Part shown: positions 50,605 through 57,931 of the stretch, one piece after another
How positions within the stretch are numbered: the stretch's first letter is position 1
How the letters are laid out: every line of letters begins with the position of its first letter
Assembly (NCBI GenBank): GCA_965228215.1
Contig: OZ245800.1
Coordinates: 124,001-188,000, forward strand
From: Maricaulis sp965228215
Lineage (GTDB): Bacteria > Pseudomonadota > Alphaproteobacteria > Caulobacterales > Maricaulaceae
Length of the DNA: 64,000 nucleotides
Direction of reading: 5' to 3'
The notes under the pieces: generated by a model
Told to the model about the DNA's origin: nothing
The model's database searches: none
Seen by the model: the letters and a program-made list of their open reading frames with translations, nothing else
Position numbers and translations under genes: made by a program

Positions 50605-51843
50605 TTACGCGGGATTTTCAGCGTCTTCGGCCTGCGTGCGGATGACGACCGGGCGGTTCAACGTCCGGTGAACCGGGCATTTGTCGGCAATCTCGATCAA
50701 ACGGGCTCTCTGCTCGTCATCAAGCGGGCCCTCGAGCCGGATCCGGCGTTCGATGATATCGACGTGACGCTCCTCGCCCTCGGCACAGGCCTCGCAATCC
50801 TCGGCGTGTCCCTTGTCGTGGTGGAGCGTGACGGTGGCCCGTTCCAGGGGCCAGCCCTTGCGTTCGGCATACATGCGCATGGTCATCGAGGAACATGTAC
50901 CCAGGGCGGCATTGAGAAACTGATAAGGCGTCGGCCCGGTTTCATCCCCACCCACCCGGCGAGGCTCATCAGCCAGCATGACATGTTCGCCGACCACGAC
51001 GTGATTCTGGAACTTGCCCTGCCCCGTCTCACGGACAACGACACTGTCCGCGACCGGGTCCGGCAGGTCGGCGGACGCGCCATCCACGACATAACGCGCC
51101 GCCCAGGCGGCGATCATGTCAGCGGCGTGGCGGGCCGGCACATCACCGCGCAACAGGTGATCGGCATCGTCCAGGCTGACGAAACTCTTGGGATGTTTGG
51201 CGGCCAGGAAAAGCCGGGAGGCATTTTCCACGCTGACCGTCTCGTCGACCGGCGAATGCGCGATCAGGAGCGGACGGCGCAGCGCCGCGACGGCATCCTC
51301 CAGCGTACGGCCGCGGATATCGTCGAGGAATTGCTTCTTGATGGTGAAGGGCCGCCCGGCGAGCGAGACCTCGGCCTCACCCTCGCGTTCAATCGTCTCG
51401 ACATCACCGCTGAACTGGCATTGCACATGTTCCGCATCCGCCGGCGCACCGATGGTCGCGACCGCCTTCACTGAGGGCATGTCGAGCGCCGCGGCAATAA
51501 CCGCCGCGCCGCCGAGGCTGTGCCCGACCAGAAGCGCGGGCGCCTCGTATTCGTCTTCGAGGAATCTGCCAGCCGCGATCAGGTCCTGGATGTTCGAGGA
51601 GAAATTCGTGTTGGCGAAATCACCGTCGGACTGACCGAGTCCGGTGAAATCAAACCGCAGAACCGCCAGTCCCAGCTGGGCCAGGCGCCGGGAGATCCGG
51701 GTCGCAGCGAAGATGTCCTTCGAACAGGAAAAACAGTGCGCGAAAATCGCGTAGGCCACCGGCCGTGTTGCGGGCAGTTCCAACCGCGCAGCCAGCCGGT
51801 CTCCCAGGGCGCCTTCGAACTCGACGCGTTCAGCTCGTGCCAT
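50605..51843 (-). CDS. bifunctional alpha/beta hydrolase - OsmC family fusion
   Basis: 412 residues. N-terminal hydrolase (about 1-255): GHSLGG with Ser109, candidate acid D200 and His229. C-terminal OsmC/Ohr domain (about 265-405) with the peroxidatic cysteines C317 (GTCSSMTM) and C389 (KCPVHRTL). OsmC proteins reduce organic hydroperoxides with thiol cofactors; the hydrolase may free the acyl peroxide or thioester. Such fusions are known in proteobacteria. Ends 131 bases from the degP start; divergent from nothing, it is a separate unit. Confidence 0.88.
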   Translation of the reverse strand: MARAERVEFEGALGDRLAARLELPATRPVAYAIFAHCFSCSKDIFAATRISRRLAQLGLAVLRFDFTGLGQSDGDFANTNFSSNIQDLIAAGRFLEDEYEAPALLVGHSLGGAAVIAAALDMPSVKAVATIGAPADAEHVQCQFSGDVETIEREGEAEVSLAGRPFTIKKQFLDDIRGRTLEDAVAALRRPLLIAHSPVDETVSVENASRLFLAAKHPKSFVSLDDADHLLRGDVPARHAADMIAAWAARYVVDGASADLPDPVADSVVVRETGQGKFQNHVVVGEHVMLADEPRRVGGDETGPTPYQFLNAALGTCSSMTMRMYAERKGWPLERATVTLHHDKGHAEDCEACAEGEERHVDIIERRIRLEGPLDDEQRARLIEIADKCPVHRTLNRPVVIRTQAEDAENPA

Positions 51844-51926
51844 ATCGCTCTCCCTTGCTGTCAGGGCAGAGCTAGTGTGCGCCCGGCCCGGCTACAAGAC
51901 AAAGCCGATGACGATAATGTCAGCGC

Positions 51927-52370
51927 CTATTCGGTCTCCTCGCCCTGCCAGACACCGGCCTCCTGCAGGGCCTCGGCGACTTCGGGCGGCATGTAGGTTT
52001 CGTCGTGCTTGGCCAGGACCTGTTCGGCATGGAAATAGCCATCCGTGCCGAAACGTCCCTCGGTGACGACGCCCTGACCCTCACGGAAGAGGTCCGGCAG
52101 CAGGCCCGCATAGACAACATTCACGGTCTCAACGCGGTCGGTGATGCCGAAGGAAACGACCCCGCCCTCGCGATTGACGACCGAGCCTTCCAGCACCAGC
52201 CCGCCTACGCGGACGCGTTCGCCGGCCGGCGGCTGTTCCGCCGCGACCTCGCTCGGGCTGTAGAAGAACACCACGGCGTCGCGGAAGGCGAACAGGCCCA
52301 GCGCGATGGCTGCCACAAGGACCGCACCTGCGGCAGCGATTGTGGTAAGGCGACGATTGCGATGCCGCAT
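51927..52370 (-). CDS. ccmE: cytochrome c-type biogenesis heme chaperone CcmE
   Basis: 147 residues. One N-terminal membrane anchor (about 9-29), then a periplasmic OB-fold ending in the heme-binding H122 and Y126 (KHDETYMPPEV, HxxxY). It receives heme from CcmC and hands it to CcmFH for attachment to apocytochromes. Its start overlaps the DUF938 stop by one base (TGATG). No ccmF, ccmG or ccmH gene is adjacent, unusual since these often follow ccmE. Confidence 0.92.
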   Translation of the reverse strand: MRHRNRRLTTIAAAGAVLVAAIALGLFAFRDAVVFFYSPSEVAAEQPPAGERVRVGGLVLEGSVVNREGGVVSFGITDRVETVNVVYAGLLPDLFREGQGVVTEGRFGTDGYFHAEQVLAKHDETYMPPEVAEALQEAGVWQGEETE

Positions 52371-53020
52371 CAGGAAGACCTCCGGAAAACCAGGGACAGA
52401 TTATTGGCCGGCATGCTGATACGCGAGTCGTGGCGCAATCCGGCGGTTTCGAATTCGGCGATGACCCGGTCGAGATCCCGGACACCCCATTCCGGATCCC
52501 GCGAGCGCAGGGATTCGTCGAAGCCCAGATTCGAGGGCGCGGTTGCGTCGCCCTCCTTGTAGGGACCGTAGAGATAGACCACGCCGCGCTCTGGCAGATG
52601 CTGCCCGGCATAGGCCGCGAGAGCCTGTGTGACAGCCCAGGGCGAGATATGGATCACATTGATGCAGACAAGCGCATCAAACCCATCCAGCCCGTCGGCC
52701 CAGTCCGGCTGCGTGAGATCGAGATCCTTCGGCGTCAGCAGACCGCCGCTCATTTCCTGAGCCCGGATTGCCTGACTGGCGCGGGAGGCCGGATTTGGAT
52801 CGCTGTACTGCCAGATCACATCGCCACGGCGCTGGCAGAGCTCTTCGCCGTGCTCTCCGGTGCCCGAACCGATTTCGAGCACGCGGGCCTGGTGCAGCAG
52901 GAGCTCGGCGAGTATGTCGGTAATCGGGGCAAGATTGCGCGCCGTGCTGGGAGAATAGAGTTTCTCGCCAACGATCTCGCGCGCTTCGAGCGCCACGGGC
53001 TTGTCGTCCGGACCAGTCAT
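52370..53020 (-). CDS. DUF938 class I SAM-dependent methyltransferase
   Basis: 216 residues. Methyltransferase motif I EIGSGTGEHG (49-58), motif near D (QYSDPNP) and the DUF938 ending MPANNLSLVFRR. The substrate is unknown. Coupled to ccmE by a TGATG overlap, so it may be expressed with cytochrome c maturation although no functional link is established. Confidence 0.82.
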   Translation of the reverse strand: MTGPDDKPVALEAREIVGEKLYSPSTARNLAPITDILAELLLHQARVLEIGSGTGEHGEELCQRRGDVIWQYSDPNPASRASQAIRAQEMSGGLLTPKDLDLTQPDWADGLDGFDALVCINVIHISPWAVTQALAAYAGQHLPERGVVYLYGPYKEGDATAPSNLGFDESLRSRDPEWGVRDLDRVIAEFETAGLRHDSRISMPANNLSLVFRRSS

Positions 53021-53077
53021 GCCGGGGAGATAATCTGCCAGGATGATTGCAGCAAGAGGCCGGCTGGAAACGGGACG

Positions 53078-54445
53078 CTATGCCGCGGCTGCGGCGCCGC
53101 GACGGCGCAGCGTGGCGGATTCTTCGGTGAGGCCGGCCGCGTCCATAAGGCGGGCCGTGATCTCGAGCCCCGAGCGTGCGGTTTCGCGGTTCTGACCCTC
53201 GCTGTCGGCGACCAGGTCGACCAGCATTTCGCCGGCATCCTGCATGCGCGAGGTCATCTCTTCCATGATGCGTTTCTGCGTGCTGGTAATGGCAGCCGCA
53301 TTGGCGTGCTCACGCGAGGCCTGCAGGAAGAATAACAGACCCTCCGCCCGGTCAATGGCGGCATCATTGGGTAGCTGCGCCGGGATGATGCGCCCGCTGC
53401 GGCCGCGCCGCGGTTCCGGCAGGCCACTATCCAGGGCCAGCGGCACCTTCTGGAGGATTTTCTCGACGTTGGTTGAAGCTTCGGCGCGCAGACCGAACAG
53501 GGATTGTCCCCAGCGGCCATCCTTGCGAATTCCAAACTCGGCCGTGATGCCGGTGGAATAGGCCACATACTTGTCGAAGACGTCCCACATCTGCTTGGCC
53601 TCGGCCAGATCAGCAGGCGGATTGGCCAGGCTGGAGGCGAGGCTGCCCGTATCGGACAGGAAGGCATCGCCGACAGCCGCCAGCTCAGTCTTGGACACAA
53701 CAAGATCATCCTCTCGACGGCCGATCTTCGCGATCACGCGGAAGATCTGCCAGGGCTGGTTCAGGCGCCCCATCGTCATGATCAGCAGCCAGACCGCCGC
53801 TTCAGGTACGGTCTCGACCAGTTGTTCGTGGATCTTCTTGATCTTGTGCGCCATCTCCTCGTCCAGCTCGTCGAGACGCGGCGGGATCTGGCGCATGGCA
53901 TTGTCGAGTTCCTCCGAACTCTTCAGCAGGATGACGGCATCGCTCAGCATATCCCGGCCTTCGGCACCGAAACGCTTGACCAATGCGGTCATGTCCTTGG
54001 GCACGCGGTCCGCATTGTGAAGCGCTTCCTCGAGCTTCTCGGCAGCAGAGCGCCGGAATTCATGCCAGACCGCATCGGTTTCCGGCTTGCGGCATTTGCG
54101 GGCCGTTTCCAGCACATCGCGGCAGAGACGGCGGCCCATCCAGCCCCACATCTTGCTGATCTCTTCCGGCGTGAAACGCGCCTGCGAGGGCATGGTCGTG
54201 CCGGGCTCGGCCGTCAGCGGACGCAGCGGAGCGAAGAGATAGGGCCGCGCCTTGTCGCCGGCCGGTTCGCTGAAGCTTTCTTCGAGTTCCGTGAAGACAT
54301 CGACCAACCTCTGGGAGGCCGGATCACTGTCCGCAGCCATGCGTGCAGACTCGTGAAGAGCTGCCCGCATGTGATCGGGCATGCTCTTCCAGAGCGTCTC
54401 CAATTTCGCACGTTGATTTGGCGAAAGCTGAGCCATCGCGGACAT
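53078..54445 (-). CDS. hypothetical protein, mostly helical, 455 residues
   Basis: 455 residues from the ATG at 54445, which has GGAG five bases upstream; in-frame starts at 54478 and 54436 are less convincing. No signal peptide; long helices such as RFTPEEISKMWGWMGRRLCRDV, a possible hydrophobic segment near 220-235 (VPEAAVWLLIMTMGRLNQPW) and an Ala-rich end. I recognise no domain. It may be part of the same minus-strand unit as the kinase gene upstream (51 bases away). The ribosome site is inside a perfect inverted repeat (54449-54465). Function unknown. Confidence 0.6.
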   Translation of the reverse strand: MSAMAQLSPNQRAKLETLWKSMPDHMRAALHESARMAADSDPASQRLVDVFTELEESFSEPAGDKARPYLFAPLRPLTAEPGTTMPSQARFTPEEISKMWGWMGRRLCRDVLETARKCRKPETDAVWHEFRRSAAEKLEEALHNADRVPKDMTALVKRFGAEGRDMLSDAVILLKSSEELDNAMRQIPPRLDELDEEMAHKIKKIHEQLVETVPEAAVWLLIMTMGRLNQPWQIFRVIAKIGRREDDLVVSKTELAAVGDAFLSDTGSLASSLANPPADLAEAKQMWDVFDKYVAYSTGITAEFGIRKDGRWGQSLFGLRAEASTNVEKILQKVPLALDSGLPEPRRGRSGRIIPAQLPNDAAIDRAEGLLFFLQASREHANAAAITSTQKRIMEEMTSRMQDAGEMLVDLVADSEGQNRETARSGLEITARLMDAAGLTEESATLRRRGAAAAA

Positions 54446-54448
54446 ACT

Positions 54449-54465
54449 TCTCCAGATTCTGGAGA
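54449..54465 (-). promoter_or_regulatory. perfect inverted repeat over the ribosome site of the 53078 gene
   Basis: TCTCCAGA-T-TCTGGAGA is an 8+1+8 perfect palindrome. On the minus strand its 3' arm contains the GGAG Shine-Dalgarno, three bases before the ATG at 54445. It could be an RNA hairpin that limits translation or a protein operator. Confidence 0.5.
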
Positions 54466-54495
54466 CAGTATTCAGCAAATACGGTTAACGCGGCT

Positions 54496-55875
54496 TTAGC
54501 GCGGGGATAGCGGAAGGCTTACGCACACGCGCAATCCGCCAAGCTCGGAACGGGCCAGCTCCACCTCGCCTTCATAGGCCTTGGCGAGGTCGGCAACGAT
54601 AGCGAGGCCGAGCCCTGTTCCAGGCGCCTGCTCGTCGAGGCGTACACCGCGTTGAAGCGCCGTCTCGCACCCCTCTTCGTCCAGGCCCGGACCGTCATCC
54701 TCGATCAGGAGTTCGAACTGTCCCTCCCCGCCCGGCCGTGCCGAAACACGCAGGTTGGAGGTCGCCCATTTGCACGCATTGTCCATGAGATTGCCGGCCA
54801 TCTCCTCGAGGTCCTGGCGTTCGCCGCGAAAATTCATGCTCTCCGGCACGTCGGTCTCGATGCGGATGCCGCGCTCGCTGTAGATCTTGGTCAGGGTCCG
54901 GGCGAGATCATCGACCACCGGGTGTACCGGCGTGCGGGCACCGACCGCCTTGGCGTGGGCGGCAGCACGAGCCCGGCGTAGATGGTGGTCGACCTGTTTG
55001 GCCATGACACCGGTCTGGCGCTTGACCAGCTCCGCCAGTTCCCCGCCCTGGCTGTGGCTTTCATTGGTTAGGACCGCGATCGGCGTTTTCAGCGCATGGG
55101 CCAGATTGCCGACATGGGTGCGCGAGCGCTCCACCAGTTCGCGGGAGTGATCCAGCATTGCGTTGAGCTCGTTGGCCAGAGGCTGGAGCTCGACCGGGAA
55201 ATCGCCCTCCACGCGCTCTTCCATGCCCTCGCGGACATCGGCCACGCTGTCGCGCATGCGCAGGACGGGCGCCAGACCGATCCGGACCTGGAAGAACACG
55301 CCGGCAGCGATCGCCGCCGCGAAACCGACAAACATCAAGGCGGCGATGATTGCGAAATTGCGCACTTGCCGGTCGGCCGGACCACGATCCTCGGCGGCCA
55401 GCATGACCACCATGCCGGGCCGGTTGGGCAGGCGAATACTCTGCGCCACGAGGCGAAGCGTCTCGCCGTCGGGGCCTTTCATGGTGGCGAAACGGACCTG
55501 GCCTGGCTCGGCCAGGCTGGCCGCGATCAGACGGTCCTCGGGGTAGAGATTCTCGTCCCACAGCGAGCGCGAGGCGAGCAGGATGCTGGTCTCGCCTTCA
55601 TCCGGGGCATCCAGGATCTGCCAGTACCGCCCGGAGAACACCCGGCCATAGGCCGGATCCGAGGGCTCGCGCGCCAGAGCGAGCGTGCCGTCCTGGCGGG
55701 TTTCGGCCGCAGCAATGAGCGCGCCGGACACGCTTTCAAGCCGCGTGTCCAGCGTGCCGATGATGGATCTCTGGAAGAGCGTGGTCAGCGCGATGGCGCC
55801 GACCAGGAGCAGGACGAAGGCCCAGGCAGCAGCTCCCGCAAAGAGGCGGAATGCGAGAGAGCTGCGCGTCGTCAC
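54496..55875 (-). CDS. sensor histidine kinase (PhoQ/FeuQ-like)
   Basis: 459 residues. Two membrane helices (about 13-34 and 173-195) around a periplasmic domain of about 140 residues, HAMP-like linker, HisKA with H260 in NLAHALKTPIAVL (the PhoQ-type HALKTP rather than HELRTP), HATPase with NLMDNACKWA, DDGPGL and GTGLGLAIV. Overlaps the response regulator gene by 4 bases. With the PepSY protein and regulator it forms a three-gene set like those of rhizobial feuNPQ in arrangement. Confidence 0.88.
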   Translation of the reverse strand: MTTRSSLAFRLFAGAAAWAFVLLLVGAIALTTLFQRSIIGTLDTRLESVSGALIAAAETRQDGTLALAREPSDPAYGRVFSGRYWQILDAPDEGETSILLASRSLWDENLYPEDRLIAASLAEPGQVRFATMKGPDGETLRLVAQSIRLPNRPGMVVMLAAEDRGPADRQVRNFAIIAALMFVGFAAAIAAGVFFQVRIGLAPVLRMRDSVADVREGMEERVEGDFPVELQPLANELNAMLDHSRELVERSRTHVGNLAHALKTPIAVLTNESHSQGGELAELVKRQTGVMAKQVDHHLRRARAAAHAKAVGARTPVHPVVDDLARTLTKIYSERGIRIETDVPESMNFRGERQDLEEMAGNLMDNACKWATSNLRVSARPGGEGQFELLIEDDGPGLDEEGCETALQRGVRLDEQAPGTGLGLAIVADLAKAYEGEVELARSELGGLRVCVSLPLSPR

Positions 55876-56549
55876 GAAACCGGTCGGACCTCGGGTGCCA
55901 CGAGCCGGTAGCCGAGCCCGCGCACGGTCTCGATCCGGTCAGACCCGATCTTCTTGCGCAGGCGACCGACGAACACCTCGATCGTGTTGCTGTCGCGGTC
56001 GAAATCCTGATCGTAGATGTGCTCGACCAGTTCGGTTCGGGAAATCACGCGGTCCTGATGGTGGGCGAGATAGCTCAGCATGCGGAATTCATGCGAGGTC
56101 ACCTTCACGGGTGCACCATCGATGAACACCCGGGCACCGCGCGTATCGATGGACAGGCCGCCGCATTCGATCGTCGAGCTGGTATGACCGGCCGCACGGC
56201 GGGTCAACGCGCGCAGGCGGGCGAGCAATTCCTCGGTGTGGAAGGGCTTGGTCAGATAGTCATCGGCCCCGGCATCGAAACCGGCCACTTTTTCCGACCA
56301 GCGATCGCGCGCCGTCAGGATGAGAACCGGGAAATCCCGTCCATCCGTACGCCAGCGCTCCAGCACCGTCACGCCGTCCAGTTTCGGCAGGCCGAGATCG
56401 AGGACGACGATGTCATAGGGTTCGGTATCGCCGAGAAAATGTCCGTCTTCGCCGTCCAGCGCCGTGTCGACGGCATATCCGGAATCCTCGAGGGCCCGGC
56501 AGAGCTGGCGGTTCAGATCAGGATCGTCTTCAACGATAAGAGCGCGCAT
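55872..56549 (-). CDS. OmpR/PhoP-family response regulator
   Basis: 225 residues. Receiver with D8-D9, D51 and K101 (YLTKPF), and winged-helix output domain (about 125-217) with VTSHEFRMLSYLAHHQDRVIS, RLRKKIGSDRIETVRGLGYRL. Overlaps the kinase gene downstream and lies 8 bases after the PepSY gene. A direct repeat with 11-bp period upstream of the PepSY gene is its likely autoregulatory site. Confidence 0.92.
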   Translation of the reverse strand: MRALIVEDDPDLNRQLCRALEDSGYAVDTALDGEDGHFLGDTEPYDIVVLDLGLPKLDGVTVLERWRTDGRDFPVLILTARDRWSEKVAGFDAGADDYLTKPFHTEELLARLRALTRRAAGHTSSTIECGGLSIDTRGARVFIDGAPVKVTSHEFRMLSYLAHHQDRVISRTELVEHIYDQDFDRDSNTIEVFVGRLRKKIGSDRIETVRGLGYRLVAPEVRPVS

Positions 56550-56557
56550 GATTACCT

Positions 56558-56899
56558 CTAGCGTTCGTACAGAATTTGCCCGGTCCGGGCATCGGCGACA
56601 ACATCCACGCGCCGACCATCCGCGGTCAGTATCTTGATGATGTAACGCGGCGAGGCGCCCCGCTCCAGTTCGGCATCAAGCACTTCCGCTCCCGGATATT
56701 GCCGGCGCACGGCACTGATCACTCGCAGGGCCGGAACGATTTCTCCGCGCTCGCGCTGGTCACGCGCCTGGTCCGCGGTGAAGCGGTCCTGGGCGGTCAC
56801 CAGTCCCTGCCGTTCGAGCACGGGCTGTTGCGCATCGGCGGCGGCCGATAGTGCGAAAGCCAGGCTGGCGGCAGTGGTTATGATCAGTGTTCTCAACAT
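56558..56899 (-). CDS. PepSY-domain periplasmic protein
   Basis: 113 residues from the ATG at 56899 (a GTG at 56908 is an alternative). Signal peptide about 1-23, then one PepSY domain with ALRVISAVRRQYPGAEVLDAEL and the C-terminal RVDVVADARTGQILYER. PepSY proteins are inhibitors or sensors in the periplasm; encoded before a regulator and kinase, it could set the kinase's activity, as FeuN is reported to do for FeuQ in Sinorhizobium (from memory). First gene of the operon. Confidence 0.85.
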   Translation of the reverse strand: MLRTLIITTAASLAFALSAAADAQQPVLERQGLVTAQDRFTADQARDQRERGEIVPALRVISAVRRQYPGAEVLDAELERGASPRYIIKILTADGRRVDVVADARTGQILYER

Positions 56900-56922
56900 G
56901 GCACTCACTTTTACGGCCGCCC

Positions 56923-56940
56923 CCTGAACCCGGCCTGAAC
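56923..56940 (-). promoter_or_regulatory. 11-bp-period direct repeat at the head of the PepSY-regulator-kinase operon
   Basis: CCTGAAC at 56923-56929 and 56934-56940 (GTTCAGG twice on the operon strand), 11 bp apart, 24 bases before the PepSY start. It has the spacing of a PhoP-type box. Autoregulation by the operon's own OmpR-family protein is inferred. Confidence 0.55.
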
Positions 56941-56962
56941 GATTTGCTAAGATTACATCAAT

Positions 56963-57859
56963 TCAGGACTTCATGCCCTTGCGCGGATCATAGCCTGCGG
57001 GTGGGCTCCACGTCTCCAGAAACTCGCGCAGGGCATCGTCACTGGACGGCAGGGCAATCATCAGGCGCACCAATTGATCGCCGCGCTTGCCCTTGGCACC
57101 TGCAAATCCCTTGCCGCGCAGTCGCAGCAGAGCGCCGCTCGTCGAGCCGGCCGGGATCTGCAATTCCACCGCGCCGTCAATCGTTGGCACGCGGACCTTC
57201 GCTCCCAGCGCCGCCTCCTGCAGGCTGACCGGAAGCTCCAGCCGGACATTGTCGCCCTCGCGCGAGAAATACTTGTGCTCGGAGATCTTCAGCTCGATCA
57301 GCGCATCGCCTTGCTCGCCGCCGCTGGGCGAGGGATGCCCCTGGCCGCGCAGCCGCAGGACCTGGCCATCTGTTGCACCAGGCGGAACACCGACATCGAT
57401 CGACCGGCCTCCGGGCAGGACCACGCGATGCTTGCCGCCGCCGGCCGCGTCCATGAAATCGAGCACCAGGACCTGCCGCACTGATTCCCCTTTCATGGGA
57501 GCGCGTTTCTGCTGGGCACCGAAATCGGCGAACAGGTCGGAGAAGATGTCGCCGAACTCGTCCGGCCGGCCGCCACGCCGGCTCTGGCGGAAATTGAACG
57601 GCCCGCCACCCGGACCGCCGCCGCCCATGCCGGCACCCGGCGGGAACCCCGCACGTCGCGCCGCGTCATATTCCGAACGCTTGGCCGGATCGGACAGGAT
57701 GCTGAAAGCCTGCGAGACGCGTTTGAACCGCTCCTCGGCGGCCTTGTCGCCGGGATTGGCGTCCGGGTGAAGCTGTTTGGCAAGACGGCGATAGGCCTTC
57801 CGGATCTCGTCATCCGAGGCAGTCTTCGAAACGCCGAGTGTCTTGTACGGGTCTTCCAT
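56963..57859 (-). CDS. DnaJ-like cochaperone (CbpA/DnaJ type II)
   Basis: 298 residues. J domain about 3-68 with HPD at 31-33, a Gly/Phe-rich linker (GMGGGGPGGGPFNF), no zinc-finger cysteines, then two substrate-binding beta domains. This is the CbpA-like form that stimulates DnaK's ATPase. It lies 72 bases past the GTA gp15 stop on the same strand and shares no obvious function with GTA. A palindrome CTTTGCGCAAAG (57915-57926) lies between. Confidence 0.9.
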   Translation of the reverse strand: MEDPYKTLGVSKTASDDEIRKAYRRLAKQLHPDANPGDKAAEERFKRVSQAFSILSDPAKRSEYDAARRAGFPPGAGMGGGGPGGGPFNFRQSRRGGRPDEFGDIFSDLFADFGAQQKRAPMKGESVRQVLVLDFMDAAGGGKHRVVLPGGRSIDVGVPPGATDGQVLRLRGQGHPSPSGGEQGDALIELKISEHKYFSREGDNVRLELPVSLQEAALGAKVRVPTIDGAVELQIPAGSTSGALLRLRGKGFAGAKGKRGDQLVRLMIALPSSDDALREFLETWSPPAGYDPRKGMKS

Positions 57860-57914
57860 TCACCAGGGCTCATGCGGCAGCGTGTCAGGCATCAGCATGT
57901 AAGCGTCTTCGCCG

Positions 57915-57926
57915 CTTTGCGCAAAG
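57915..57926. repeat. 12-bp palindrome between GTA gp15 and the DnaJ-like gene
   Basis: CTTTGCGCAAAG is a perfect palindrome 6 bases after the gp15 stop and 55 bases before the DnaJ-like start, both on the minus strand. It could end GTA transcription or be an operator for the cochaperone gene; no T-run follows. Confidence 0.35.
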
Positions 57927-57931
57927 ACCGC

